DNA of 64,000 nucleotides from Candidozyma auris (lineage: Eukaryota > Ascomycota > Pichiomycetes > Serinales > Metschnikowiaceae): assembly GCF_003013715.1 (NCBI RefSeq), contig NC_072813.1, positions 1,488,001 to 1,552,000 of the forward strand. Reading direction: 5' to 3'. The number at the start of each line of letters is the position of its first letter. The first letter of the stretch is position 1. Positions 20,903-31,722 of the stretch are shown here, in pieces. The notes below the pieces were generated by a model. That model saw only the letters and a list, made by a program, of their open reading frames with translations. It had not been told where the DNA came from and ran no database searches. The translations under genes were made by a program, and so were the position numbers.

Positions 20903-21653
20903 TGCCGTCGTCATGTAAGCATTTAGTGCACTTGGTCCGTGTAGAATAATTCAGTTCTCAGAAGTCACTTTCCTTATGTCGGTGTAGCATGTGCAATACA
21001 CCCTAAGCCTGAGGCATCATTGATATCTCTCAACGGCAAGCCCCTTAAAGTGTTATCACTCGCTATAACGCTCTAAGTCCGAATACTATGCAGCTTGTCT
21101 AATTCTGGAGTGAGTGGTGGAGGATTCTATTTGAAGATTTCGTAATCACTGTGAGGCTTCCAAGTATGGAGACCATCTAAGTTCAATTTGCATGATTGTG
21201 CCGTGGGCCAATTTAGTTAGTGTTGACACAATAGTTTAATTACTTGCGAAGAAGGTGAGCTGTTATTTTATGATTTTGGTCAATCGCCAACCTCGTGAGA
21301 AACTCTTGTTCTTCCAGCTTTCGAGTATTCTCACCATATGATTTGCAGCCATTAATTCTACGATCTACTGTTCCACACCACCTTGATACCATCAACTTAT
21401 GTGGGTTCTTTTCGTTGCACTTGGTTGATTAAAGCTACAGTCTCTTGTTGAGATAACTCCGACTAATGATTTATGCTCCCCCGGGAATGCTAAGTCTACG
21501 ATGAGGCCCATGATGACTTGGTATTGTACACGAGACTAGCTCTAAAGTCCATATCCTCACTCTACTCTGCTGTAGAGTACCAGTTTCCTCCCAAATCATG
21601 ACGGTAAAACCTGTTTCCATCACGTCTCTACCCATACTTTCCTAAAGTTTGCC

Positions 21654-22868
21654 TCACGTCTGCGAAGGCCCCTTGCCAATGTCCAAGATGAAGGAACCAG
21701 CGCTCAGATCATCATGGTCGTCCTCTCCGTCGATAAGTATCTGCGGCGGAGCTATCACCTCCCCGTGTGGTCGCCTTACGCTTGTCGCACGGTTAATTTC
21801 CCCGATATCTGAGTCCACATCAGAGTCGGCGTCCGTATCGCTGTGGTGATCTAGCGTGTGGGTCAGGTCGTCAAGAGCATGCGTTGTGGTAACAATGGAA
21901 TCTTTCGTTTGCGAATTCCACGTTGTGTCGTTGTTGTCATGAATTTCCTCCATCTCGTCGTCCTCTTCTTCGTCCCCTTCGTCTATTCTGGCCACATTGA
22001 CAAGTTTAGGTTGTGCTCGAATGGCTGTCATCGTCGAAGGCTTCAGCTGGCCGTTTTTCTCTGCAACAATCGAGGCATTTTCAATCGTATTTATATCAGA
22101 AAAGATCGAATCCGACTCATATGAGTATAACGAGCGAGTGTTGTTCTTTGTGGGCCTCACGGTGACACCAGGGATGTAGGCCACAGGCAAAATGTTAGAA
22201 GCGTTGGTCGTGGAGATCGTCGTAGCAATAGAATTACGTTTTGAGGAGTCGTTATCGCCATACGGGGACATTTTCCGCAATTGAGCTTGGGACCGACCCC
22301 CACGCCCGCCTTTGGCCAGATGAGCACCACCTCTACGGGTGTAGCGGGCCTGAGGGCGCATGAACGACTCGTACGACGAGATGCGGTGATTCTTCTTCAA
22401 TGAGTTGTTGGAGTCTGTCCGACGAGCCTGTGGGCGAGGACCGGGTCGGTTCCCACCCCCTGCGCCGGCAACGCCCTCCATTTCTCCACTGGACAAGGTG
22501 TTCCGAGGCGAACGGGTGTCCGAATCCTCAAGATCCGTTTTGTAGTCGTCCATAGCCAAGTCGTCTTCCAACATCGGGTGCTTTTTCTTGTAAACTCGCT
22601 TGTAGTACCATAATCCACCTATTAGGAGCGCAAGCACAACGAGACCTCCAACAACTCCGCCCACAATGCCACCTACGGGCGTTCCGCCGCCAGAAGACCT
22701 GCCAGTGTTTTCTACGCAGACATTTTTGGGGCACTGGTCGCATGTTCGAGATATTTGGTGACAAACCTGTCCTGCTGGACACGAGGGACAAGGGTCGATC
22801 GAGGAAGGGCATTCGACGCATCCGTCTGCGCCCGTGGAGGAAGCTTCATCTCGCAAGAAGAGGGACAT
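21654..22868 (-). CDS. OPY2: Opy2-like membrane anchor of the HOG / filamentous MAPK pathway
   Basis: 404 residues, type I-like topology without a cleavable signal. The outside N-terminus has an eight-cysteine cluster (Cys17, 20, 27, 30, 36, 43, 46, 51) of CxxCP / CPxC type, the Opy2 hallmark. A Gly/Val/Leu membrane span follows at about 66-88, then a basic stop-transfer RVYKKKH. The long cytosolic tail is Ser/Asn-rich with acidic runs (GDEEEDDEMEE), and in Opy2 this part binds Ste50 to recruit Ste11 to the plasma membrane. An in-frame stop lies 16 codons before the ATG at 22868, supporting this start. The tail is poorly conserved, so identification rests on the Cys cluster and topology. Confidence 0.85.
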   Translation of the reverse strand: MSLFLRDEASSTGADGCVECPSSIDPCPSCPAGQVCHQISRTCDQCPKNVCVENTGRSSGGGTPVGGIVGGVVGGLVVLALLIGGLWYYKRVYKKKHPMLEDDLAMDDYKTDLEDSDTRSPRNTLSSGEMEGVAGAGGGNRPGPRPQARRTDSNNSLKKNHRISSYESFMRPQARYTRRGGAHLAKGGRGGRSQAQLRKMSPYGDNDSSKRNSIATTISTTNASNILPVAYIPGVTVRPTKNNTRSLYSYESDSIFSDINTIENASIVAEKNGQLKPSTMTAIRAQPKLVNVARIDEGDEEEDDEMEEIHDNNDTTWNSQTKDSIVTTTHALDDLTHTLDHHSDTDADSDVDSDIGEINRATSVRRPHGEVIAPPQILIDGEDDHDDLSAGSFILDIGKGPSQT

Positions 22869-23694
22869 GTCAGGTTTATGACGAGGGATTTGCTTTCGTC
22901 GAAGTTGAAGGGTTCAACCTCAGTGTAGATGTGATGGTGGAAATCGTCTAGGGTGCAGCGATAAGGTCTCGTACACGAGTGAAAAGTGGGAGTCTGGATT
23001 TACTTTTGATCGCACTTTCTTCGTGACTTCGTTAGACCTTTGAGACCCAAGTGTGTGTTAATACTCTTTTTTCAAGAGGTGTTGAAAGTAGTTAGAACGG
23101 GTAGGGTAGCGACGTTGGCTAAGAATAGATGGATCAATCTATCGCAATTTGAGGGAAAATTCCCAGCCCTGCCAACAGCTGAGAAAGTAGTATAACTTGA
23201 AAAGTTTCCAAAGGAAGGTAAACTAGCCGACCTGAAAATCAGGATCTTGACTAGTTGAATTTCGTGATTTTTATTTTTTTCTTTTTTTTCTTTTTTTTCA
23301 AATTTTTTCACTTTTGGCCTCCTCATGGGTCGGTCTGTCTAAGCCTGCGGGTGCCTTTTCTCGATCTAGATTGCAGGTTTTACCGGTGCCATCCACTATG
23401 TAACAAGCTACATTCCATTTCAGCTCCACGCAAAAAAAAGAACAATGACGATTACGATTACGATTTAGGCTCCTCAAGAAGCACTACAAATTATTCGATG
23501 GCATCTCGTCACTCAGTTTTTGGTCCGTCCTCGCTACCTTACAATGAATGGCTGCGAATCCTGGGTCAAATGGTCTTTCTTCCTTTCTCTATACTGCCTA
23601 CACATCAGTTCATCATCCAGGGCTCGTGATAATACACTAAATATGCAACTGCATTGCCTTTTAGGGCGAACGGCTCCACAATTCTAATGCTACA
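22869..23694. other. Intergenic: OPY2 promoter and NOT5 3' flank
   Basis: About 830 bp. It contains a long T-rich tract (about 23268-23312). A 124-codon plus-strand frame crossing this tract (23255-23629) has a poly-Phe run and no family signal, and was rejected. Confidence 0.6.
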
Positions 23695-25569
23695 TCAAAA
23701 CGTCTCTTGCACCTCGGGCTGTAACTTGTAGTGGTCCTTGCGACGAATGAGCCAGCTACTCTGGTAGTCAAAGTACTTGTAGCTCTCTCCTTGCAGTTTC
23801 TCCTCTACTCCTTGTGCAACAGATGCCAGGCGACTCTTGGCACGGTCATCTTTGGAAAACCACTGCTTCGTTTTCGAGTTGAATATCCACCCACGTTTGC
23901 TCAACTCCCTGGCAGCGTTATATCTGGCGATGTTATCCTGCTCTTCACTGTAGTAAAAGCAGAAAAACAACGTATCATTGTCGAACTTAGACATGATTCT
24001 CGCAGAATTGAGCTCAAACATTGGTTCCTGAGGATAGTCCACGGACAGTGGGTGGACGTTCCTTGGGTTGTACTGACGAGGCCGTTCGGCGTCCGATGAG
24101 TCCGGACAGTTGAGGAGAGAGGTCTCTAGTAATTGGCTGATTGCCAGGAATGGCAATGGGTTGGCTAACCGATTCTGAGAAATGGCGTGTACGCGAACTG
24201 CCGCTTCGCTTAAGTACTTTGTCTCCTGCGTGAGTGGGTTAGCTGCCGCTGACTGGGCCTCTGATGCCGCTTTGTTTGATGAACCAACAGTGGTAGCAGT
24301 AGACGCATGGGATAATGCAGGCGATGCGTTCTTAGTATTACTGTTATTGTTGATGGAGTTTGAAAGTGCCGCTGCGACAGATATTCCTGGTGTAATTCCC
24401 AGAGAAGAGCCTGCTTGCGAGGAAGCGACCTTCTTCTTAAGTTCAGCGGCGCTCGACTTGGGCGTTGCCGCCAAAGGTACAGGGCTGCCAGATTTTGACG
24501 AAGAACCCAAACCTGGAGGCGGTGCACGTACCTGAGCAAGTCCCGCAGCAGATGGTCCAGTCCCCATTGGAGGTTTAGATGCTAGACTCCCTTGCGAAGA
24601 GTGTATTGTGTGAGGTTGCGTTGTGCTGCCGCTGTTCGACAAGCTAGCGCTTGCAGAGGACGTCGTAGGTGCGGAAGCAGGAGGACGTGTAGGGTGCGAT
24701 GACTGGTTAGTAATGGTCGTAGCAGCCGTAGTAGCTGAGGACGTACTTGGCGTACCATTACTTGTAGGCGTATCCTTCTTTGCCGGGCTCCTTGGATTTG
24801 AGTCCTCCTTTGAACTCTTTGTATCATCATGCAATGCCCCAGGCATGGTTGCCGCTGGGAAGCTCTCTGGCGCTTCATCGAGCTCAAGTTGATCATAGAA
24901 GTCATTGTATTCGATAAAATCCGCAGCTTGATTATTCTCCACGTAATAATCTAGATCGTCCTTGATCTCGTCTATTCTCTCCGGCTTTAATTGCTCATTC
25001 GTGAGGTTATGAAGTATCTGTTCGAGCTTGCCAATGTGCAAATTGTTTCTGTCTATTTTTTGATTCAATTCGTCTATAGCAACTTGTGCATTTCCCAGCT
25101 TCTTCTTACCCGAGTAACCACTGAGCTCACCACTCAAAAGCTCATTCTGTCTCCCCAATTCTTCAAGAATATCTGTAATGTACCGGCAAGCCTCATTTTT
25201 CTTCGCTTCATCTTCGTCTGTAGCACCGAGCTTTGTCTGCATTTCCAAACCCTCATTCGAGAACTGTTTCATCTTGGATACCCTCTCCACCTCTTTAAAT
25301 CGTTCCATGGCATTTTCAATCTTACTTCTATTATCCTGCAAAAGGTTCTTATCAAGTTTCACACTGCTGTCCCCAAGCCACTGCTTCACCTGGTCACGAC
25401 ACCTCTGCAACTTCTTGATTTCTTTCCTCAAGTCTCCCTCTAGCCTCTCTTTCTGACTGGCATTATCCGTTTGGCCAATCTTTTCGTGGATGTCATCAAA
25501 CACCAGCAATCCTTCAGTGATTTTCTTTTGTAGCTTGTCACACTCCTGCTGTAGTTTCCGTGTGCTCAT
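23695..25569 (-). CDS. NOT5: CCR4-NOT complex subunit of the Not3/Not5 family
   Basis: Subunit of the CCR4-NOT deadenylase and transcription-regulating complex. 624 residues. The N-terminal Not3 coiled-coil domain (about 1-235) starts MSTRKLQQECDKLQKKITEG, contains the conserved KEIKKLQRCRDQ, and ends with DDLDYYVENNQAADFIEY. A Ser/Thr/Pro/Ala-rich linker (about 240-460) is probably disordered. The C-terminal NOT box (about 480-615) has SLLNCPDSSDAERP, KFDNDTLFFCFYY, ARELSKRGWIFN and YKYFDYQSSWLIRR, which fits Not5 better than Not3. S. cerevisiae Not5 is 560 and Not3 836 residues. In yeast Not5 also monitors codon optimality at the ribosomal E site. Confidence 0.93.
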   Translation of the reverse strand: MSTRKLQQECDKLQKKITEGLLVFDDIHEKIGQTDNASQKERLEGDLRKEIKKLQRCRDQVKQWLGDSSVKLDKNLLQDNRSKIENAMERFKEVERVSKMKQFSNEGLEMQTKLGATDEDEAKKNEACRYITDILEELGRQNELLSGELSGYSGKKKLGNAQVAIDELNQKIDRNNLHIGKLEQILHNLTNEQLKPERIDEIKDDLDYYVENNQAADFIEYNDFYDQLELDEAPESFPAATMPGALHDDTKSSKEDSNPRSPAKKDTPTSNGTPSTSSATTAATTITNQSSHPTRPPASAPTTSSASASLSNSGSTTQPHTIHSSQGSLASKPPMGTGPSAAGLAQVRAPPPGLGSSSKSGSPVPLAATPKSSAAELKKKVASSQAGSSLGITPGISVAAALSNSINNNSNTKNASPALSHASTATTVGSSNKAASEAQSAAANPLTQETKYLSEAAVRVHAISQNRLANPLPFLAISQLLETSLLNCPDSSDAERPRQYNPRNVHPLSVDYPQEPMFELNSARIMSKFDNDTLFFCFYYSEEQDNIARYNAARELSKRGWIFNSKTKQWFSKDDRAKSRLASVAQGVEEKLQGESYKYFDYQSSWLIRRKDHYKLQPEVQETF

Positions 25570-26003
25570 GTTGTGTTCTGTTGGTATGGCTAGAAGTACG
25601 TAAGTTCGCTTTCGTTTGATGTCTTGGATAATGCACGACCATGTATCATATGGCGAGTAGCAGAGAAGTTGATATAGGAAAGTGGAAAGAACGTAGCAGA
25701 AATAGACAAGAATTCTGAATTACTTCATAAAGTATGTGAGTTACACTCATTTTTTTCTTTCGTACCTGTTTTTTTTTTCTTCTATTTGCAAAAGTGCTGA
25801 CAGAGAGAATGCACGATACTTTGCAGCCGATAGTAATTGGGTACATACTCTCTGATAACGAAAGGGATGTAATCTATCCACTGAAAGCCACCAGTTTCCG
25901 TGGCATTACAACAGTAAAATCTCAGTTGTATATTCTACTAACCTCTCTAGCTTTTGGCAATTGCCAGCGTTGAGTGACTCTACTGTTATCTAGCACAACC
26001 CTC
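25570..26003. other. Intergenic: NOT5 promoter and LTP1 3' flank
   Basis: About 430 bp with T-rich tracts at about 25750-25790. No gene recognised. Confidence 0.6.
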
Positions 26004-26542
26004 TCATTGTTTCTCTCCAATCTCTTGCTTCAAGAACTCTTCGCTAAAGTGAGAGATCTGTCTGAAGTTCACTTCGAACCCTTCTCTTCCTCCATAGTAG
26101 GGGTCCTGAACAATTGTGTTAAATTGAGGATCGGTTTTCCATTCTCCAAACATCGCCACGCGAGCTTTACAGCCCTTGGGCTTCATGAACATCAAATCCT
26201 CCTTGTTCATCTGGTCCATGCCAATGATGTAGTCGAATTTGGCGAAATCTTCAGGCCCGATCTGTTGGCCGAAGTGCTTGACGGGGACTCCGTGTTTGCG
26301 ACACGTAGCCACGGATCTGGAGTCTGGCGAGTCGCCTACATGCCACCCACTGGTTCCGTATGAGTCGATGAGCTTGAAATGGTCGCTGTAGCCCAATTCT
26401 TTCACTTTGTGCTTGAATACCGCCTCTGCCATTGGCGAGCGACAACTATAGGTTAGAACCGGTCAAATTAAGGTATTGTAAAGTGTACATACATGTTACC
26501 AAGGCATACAAAGGCCACTGAAAGTTTTTTATCTGATGTCAT
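26004..26542 (-). CDS. LTP1: Low-molecular-weight protein tyrosine phosphatase; one 47-nt intron
   Basis: Exon 1 is 26542-26493, the intron 26492-26446 and exon 2 26445-26004, giving 163 residues (161 in S. cerevisiae Ltp1). Exon 1 encodes MTSDKKLSVAFVCLGN plus two bases of Ile17; exon 2 completes ICRSPMAEA. Splicing therefore builds the catalytic P-loop Cys13-X5-Arg19 from both exons. The general-acid loop DPYYGG and the segment FDYIIGMD are present. The intron has GTATGT, a TTCTAAC branch-like box (26458-26452) and TAG 6 nt later. Starting instead at the exon-2 ATG (26432) would lose the active-site cysteine, so the spliced model is favoured. A CACGTGAC E-box lies upstream at 26608-26615. 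Confidence 0.95.
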
Positions 26543-26763
26543 CGAAGGAAATGTATTCCTATATTGAGATCTTAACTGATAGTGCCCTGGCGATTTGAAA
26601 GATAGCGCACGTGACACGGCTGCAAAATCGCCAACGGTATGGCCCTCTCCATCTACAAATCTGACTCACAGGTACCTCATTGGATCGACATGGGCAAAAT
26701 TCTTTCGTCGTACTTTTAACATTCCAAATATATATGATTGCGTCTTCTAGTAAATATCTCACA

Positions 26764-29700
26764 TCAAACCTTGGCTTGCTGTAACCCAGTGAGCCAATTC
26801 TTCCACTCATCGAATTCAACCGGCTCAAACATGAATCGGTCGAAGTCTTCGCTTTTAATCTTCTTCGCGTCTGTATCGTTAAACAAGATATCAATGTCAT
26901 CTGGTTCTTCTCTCTCCCTCTTCCTTGAGTTAACTTCCTCTTTCTTTTTTGCATCTCGATCAACCATCTTTGCACATTCCTCCAAAATCTCCATAGCAGT
27001 GAGCTCCTTGATACAATCGACCTGACAAAACGCTGACTTGATAGCTTCGGGCTTGACGGCGCAAGTCCATTCGGCAGAATTAGGCGATAGTGGTGACTTC
27101 GTGTGATCCGTACCAGCACTACCACCCTTCGTTCCATTCGTACTATCAGCTTTGTCTACCTCGAGAAGATTAGACAAAGCGGCGAAGAAGAACTGCTCAG
27201 GATCGGTCTTTGAGAGTTCTCTTCTAGAGTCCAATTTGGAGTCAACCTTATTCGCGCCGAACACCTCTCCAACAATAGGTTCCTTTGACGTAACATTTGA
27301 CCCCTTGTTATCGCTGTTGGGAGAAACATCAATTGGAGTTCCCTTGTTACTATTACTTTGAATGACCTGGGGTGTTGGCATACTGTTTGGTGTCTTAATC
27401 GCATTAGCCAAAGTCGCAGGAGTAGGTGCACTGTTGCCAGGAGTTGGCATCGTTCCCGAAGCCTTTGTAGACTTTCTTCTACCAGCAGTTCCGCTAGTAC
27501 TAGCCTTTTTCCCCTTAGCAGTATTTTTAGGCACCGGTTGCGACTGCATTTGTGGTGAAGGTTGAGCACCTCTTTGTTCGGGATTAACAGCTTTCAGCCA
27601 GTCCGGTTGGTTTTGAGATATTTGACCATAGGTAGCATTCCTTGTAAACTGCTGTTGCGAAGGTTGCTGAACTCCCATGGACCTCTGATTGCTGAGTTGC
27701 TGTTGAGGCTGCAGCTGCTGTTGTGGTGGAACAGGAGGGACTTGTTGTGCCTGCAGTTGTGAAGCCATGTTGGGCAACTGGCCCATACCCGAAGGCATGT
27801 AGCTCTGAGCCCCTTGGGAAGCGTTTTGTGGCATAAAGCGCTGATCGCCTTGAGGCAAAGGCTGCATGGGGCGTTGGCCAGTCATTTGAGCAGTGGGTTG
27901 ATTCATAGCAGGGCGCTGCTGAGCAGCCGACATCTGTGGTTGTGTCGAGTCAATCTTTTGAGGTTGTTGCTGCTGCCTGCGAGCTGTGAGCTCCTTTTTA
28001 ACCACATCGAAATACCTCTGGAAATGCACGATCAATTTTTCTAGGATCTCGGGATTAGCCAAGTAAATTCCCTTCTGATAACTCTCTATGATATTTCTCG
28101 ACATGAACTTCATCTGTATTAATTTCTTGGTGCCACCGATGTCGGAAGTGAGAACGTAGTAGTAGCTGAGGACTGAATCGACGTTGGCATACTGTTGATT
28201 TATCTTCACCATAAGATCTTTCATGCGAAGCTTGTCTTGGTCAGACAAAGATGTTGTATGGTTCTTCAGTTGGAAGCTATCACCACGAGCTACCTCGTCA
28301 AAAAGTGACCTCAACTTCATCTTCATCTCATCTGTAATGGGGGGCACACCTTGTGGTCTTCTGATTTGATTCAGTGGAGCATTGACATTGCCCAAATTGA
28401 CTTGCTGACCTTGCATTGGGAACTTTTGTTGCATCACGGGAGAAAACAATGGTTGGTTGTTGCCCTGATTCATCATGGAAGCTGCATTAGGTTGCTGCAT
28501 GTTTCCCATCATGGGAGATTGTTGTGGCTGTCCCATACTTTGAAGACCACCCATCACCTGCTGTTGAGGTTGATTCTGTTGCTGCAGAGGTTGGCTGGGG
28601 AACCCGCCCTGGCCCATAAGCAGTTGTTGGGGAGTACGTTGTGGCCCGACATTCAATTGGGCAGAACCATTGCCTTTAGACTGTGCTGCCTTTAGTTGTT
28701 CATTACGCCATGCCGTGGCTTTCTGATGGTAAATATACTTGCGAATAAAGTTCTGCTTCGCATTATTGTCCAAGTTTGGTGGAATCTTGCCATCCTGTTG
28801 AGCTCTACTCAAGTATGCAAGTGCTTGTGCCTGATATTCCATCATGTCTTGAGGAGTTATTTGGAAATTCGGCATCTTTCCAAGTGTCTGTTGTTGCTGC
28901 TGATTACCGGGGTTTGGTCCAGCAATGTTCAAGTTTGATTGATTAGACATCTGCTGTTGCTTCATCATGGGCGTCGTCTGACTCTGCCTCAGTTGAGGCC
29001 GTTGCATTCCCATTGAATTCAGCATAGTATACTGATCATTTTTATTACTGTTGTTCTTAAACGCAGCTTGCTGCTGCTGCATTTGTTGGTTTTGCATGTT
29101 CATCTGACCAGTTGAAGGTCTGCTCAACTTATCCATATTGTTCATGTTATTCATGTTGTTCATGCCGGTGTTGGTGTTATTGAGGCTGTTGATGTTGATG
29201 TTCTGATCGTTGCTAGAGGTGGATGCCATTGCGCCGCCCGAGCCGGGCCCGCCGTTCATGTTGCTCATACGACGCTGGGCAAGTCTCTGCAGTTGCTGGT
29301 GCATTACGATCAGAAGATGTGCGTTGTGGACTTCCTTAATGGCTGGCAAACTGGACAGTGGGATCACCTTCTTCTGGGCCAAATCGTAAATTCGAGCCCA
29401 TGTGTTCACATTTGGAGGCAAGTTTGGAATTTTATTCAAAAACACGGGTGGAATGGGCACATTTTTGATCATGGCACTGAGCTGCTGGATTTGTTGAGGA
29501 GTGAGCTGGTTACCAATATTCCGGTTGATTCCCTGAGGTCTGCTGCCCTGCTGCGGACCACTCAGTGAATTTTGCTGCTGTTGATGCTGTTGTTGTTGCT
29601 GCTGCTGTTGAGGCATCTGTTGTTGCGGGGCAGCCCGGTTCATCTGTGCCTGGGGCACCTGCTGGTGACCCTGCTGAGGCAGCAGCTGGGGCATCATGCC

Positions 29701-30183
29701 GTTTCTCATTTGCATTTGATTTTGCGGGAAGAAGTTCATTCCCTGATTAGGTGCGTCGGTGCCCAAGCCCAACCCGATATTCTGTTGACCTGGGATTTGC
29801 TGCTGCTGATGCTGCTGTTGCTGTTGCTGTTGCTGGTGTGCCTGGGCCTGTCTAGCGTGAGCCAGAAACTGCTGATTCTGAACGTTTTGAGCGTTTTGGG
29901 GATTCTGTGGCTGTTGCATCCCGGGGCCCGAGTTATTTCTTAGGCTGCCACGCATCTGGTGCACCTTCTGCTTGATCTGATTGAGATACTCATCTCTGGA
30001 GGTACACTTCATGAACATGTATTTCTCGAAATCATGCGCCTGTTTGATGGCGGTGGCCTCGTTGAAGTCAACCCCTTGTATATCCTTGAGCGTGGCGACC
30101 ACGATCTGGATGATCTTCTGTCTCTCGTCCGGGTTTTGCTTCAGGTGCCAGGTACCGCCCATTGGCGCTGGAATATTGTTCAT
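26764..30183 (-). CDS. MED15: Mediator tail subunit Med15 (Gal11)
   Basis: 1,139 residues. The N-terminal KIX-like domain (about 8-78), with DERQKIIQIVVATLKDIQG and DFEKYMFMKCTSRDEYLNQI, is the docking site for activators such as Gcn4, Oaf1 and Pdr1-type factors. Glutamine- and asparagine-rich stretches follow (about 95-215, then scattered to about 900), encoded by mixed CAG/CAA. Short structured segments lie between, for example TPQQIQQLSAMIKNVPIPPVFLNKIP and the helical block near 640-745. The C-terminus has a mediator-binding part ending FMFEPVEFDEWKNWLTGL. As the activator-binding tail of Mediator it pairs functionally with MED1, also in this window. Poly-Q lengths are likely to vary between strains. 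Confidence 0.96.
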   Translation of the reverse strand: MNNIPAPMGGTWHLKQNPDERQKIIQIVVATLKDIQGVDFNEATAIKQAHDFEKYMFMKCTSRDEYLNQIKQKVHQMRGSLRNNSGPGMQQPQNPQNAQNVQNQQFLAHARQAQAHQQQQQQQQHQQQQIPGQQNIGLGLGTDAPNQGMNFFPQNQMQMRNGMMPQLLPQQGHQQVPQAQMNRAAPQQQMPQQQQQQQQHQQQQNSLSGPQQGSRPQGINRNIGNQLTPQQIQQLSAMIKNVPIPPVFLNKIPNLPPNVNTWARIYDLAQKKVIPLSSLPAIKEVHNAHLLIVMHQQLQRLAQRRMSNMNGGPGSGGAMASTSSNDQNININSLNNTNTGMNNMNNMNNMDKLSRPSTGQMNMQNQQMQQQQAAFKNNSNKNDQYTMLNSMGMQRPQLRQSQTTPMMKQQQMSNQSNLNIAGPNPGNQQQQQTLGKMPNFQITPQDMMEYQAQALAYLSRAQQDGKIPPNLDNNAKQNFIRKYIYHQKATAWRNEQLKAAQSKGNGSAQLNVGPQRTPQQLLMGQGGFPSQPLQQQNQPQQQVMGGLQSMGQPQQSPMMGNMQQPNAASMMNQGNNQPLFSPVMQQKFPMQGQQVNLGNVNAPLNQIRRPQGVPPITDEMKMKLRSLFDEVARGDSFQLKNHTTSLSDQDKLRMKDLMVKINQQYANVDSVLSYYYVLTSDIGGTKKLIQMKFMSRNIIESYQKGIYLANPEILEKLIVHFQRYFDVVKKELTARRQQQQPQKIDSTQPQMSAAQQRPAMNQPTAQMTGQRPMQPLPQGDQRFMPQNASQGAQSYMPSGMGQLPNMASQLQAQQVPPVPPQQQLQPQQQLSNQRSMGVQQPSQQQFTRNATYGQISQNQPDWLKAVNPEQRGAQPSPQMQSQPVPKNTAKGKKASTSGTAGRRKSTKASGTMPTPGNSAPTPATLANAIKTPNSMPTPQVIQSNSNKGTPIDVSPNSDNKGSNVTSKEPIVGEVFGANKVDSKLDSRRELSKTDPEQFFFAALSNLLEVDKADSTNGTKGGSAGTDHTKSPLSPNSAEWTCAVKPEAIKSAFCQVDCIKELTAMEILEECAKMVDRDAKKKEEVNSRKREREEPDDIDILFNDTDAKKIKSEDFDRFMFEPVEFDEWKNWLTGLQQAKV

Positions 30184-31722
30184 GATGGTGGAGGCGAAAA
30201 GCGCAGCAGGATACTATGAAAAGAAGATGACGATGGGTGGAAGGTTTGGGTTAGTTTGAGGAAGGTGAAGGTAAGAAAAAAGTACGGTAAGGATCGTGAG
30301 AGAGTGGGCTAAAAAAATATAAAAGTAAAATAAAAGTGCGAGCGGGACCGAAAATGGAAGCTTGAGGGAGCCCTGAGACCTCTGTGCGGGAGCCATGAAG
30401 AGGAAGTAATATACCCATGGTCCTGAACGAAATTTTGAAAAGTAGTGATTTGTTGTAATTTTACAAGAAACAGGTCCCAACCCTACAAAAAGTCCGAATT
30501 TTGCCATTCTGATTTCTCGTGGGGTTTGCAAAAAGTGGGTGGTTTTGCCAGGGGCGGTTGCTAATTGAAAAAGTGCAAGGTTGGTGACAGCCTGCGGGGA
30601 CCACACGAGGCATTGTGGCGGAAGAGCAGGAAGAAAAAAGAAACACGAGGGAATTTTTCAGCCCAAGATTCTGTAGATGAAACACTAGACTTGGTTTCTG
30701 GAACTTTCAATCCGTCACTTCAAAGTGTCCAGTGGTGCTTGTTGTCTGAAAACCATTTGGGGTGAGGCCAGGAAACATTTGGCCCCGAGATTTCCAGCAA
30801 AGCTCTCGAGCGGGAAGCAGGGATTTCAAAGAGACAACGATGAAAAAAATTGGATAGAACTTGCATTTTTACAGGCAATTGAGAAAGCTCTTACATACTG
30901 AGTTATTTGCTGCTGTCGATTCTATTCTGCATTGGTGTTTCTTCATGTGGGTCTCTCTTTCCACAATGCCCTGCGGCAGCCCTGCGAAACCCCAGAGACA
31001 CACAAAAGTGGGACCCTGTTGAAAAGGTGACACATGGGCAACGGAGCAATCGAGCAGTACGAAAATATTTGTTTGATTGAGAAGCCTAAAGTATGCGATT
31101 TGTTTGTAATTATGCTGAAGTCTCTTTTTGGTCACATTTTCTTCTTCTACTGCTCACGGAAGAGGTGCCCTCGGGGCTCGTCTCGAGGCTCTCGCTGGGG
31201 CTGAATTGCGCACTTGAAGTGGGCAGCCATACTAGTCCGATTCGCAGCCACTCCTCAGAGAACAAAGCAGAAATTCTAGGCGAATTCCGCTGCCACTTTT
31301 GATTGGAATCTAAAATGTTTCGAAGGAATTTGGACGAACAGAATGTGGAGGTGTATTGAGATCTGGACGCTTATCGGAGTTTTCTGGAAACCTGAATCCG
31401 CATCACTGATAACCTCGAGGCTTTGAACGCAACCTGAACAGAGTGAGAGAGGGACTCAGCGGGCAAAGAGGAAACAGGAGGTGCCTGCCACAGGGGGGCC
31501 ACTTACGAAGTCACCGATAATAATTAGTTGAGTCGTAGTTTGTGGGATTCCTGTAAGATGCCCTTAGTGTTTTTTTTTATTTTTTTTTATTTTATTTTTT
31601 TTTTTTGCACTCTCGTGCCGCCATTGATAAGCACAGTTCACCCCAAGCCTTCGCTAGCTTGAATTAAATGCCTACATTAATCTTCTTCTACTTTTTCATC
31701 TGCTTCATTACATCTCTTCTCT
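30184..31722. other. Intergenic: MED15 promoter and DIP2 3' flank
   Basis: About 1.5 kb with no recognised gene. T/A homopolymer-rich stretch at about 31569-31606, next to the DIP2 3' end. Scattered short frames in both strands show no family signal. Confidence 0.6.

Larger units (their letters stand above)
19951..21653. other. Intergenic: TKL1 promoter and OPY2 3' flank
   Basis: About 1.7 kb. It holds the TKL1 TATA (20022-20029), a 9-bp tandem repeat (20562-20588) and a 65-codon plus-strand frame from ATG 20705. The rest, 20910-21650, shows nothing recognisable and is AT-rich. Confidence 0.6.

Noticed and set aside
22869..22960. Alternative reading frame upstream of OPY2 containing VEPFNFDESKSLVINLTC
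   Set aside because: Protein-like by eye, but it is out of frame with the Cys cluster, no splice sites link it, and the ATG at 22868 already gives a typical Opy2 start.
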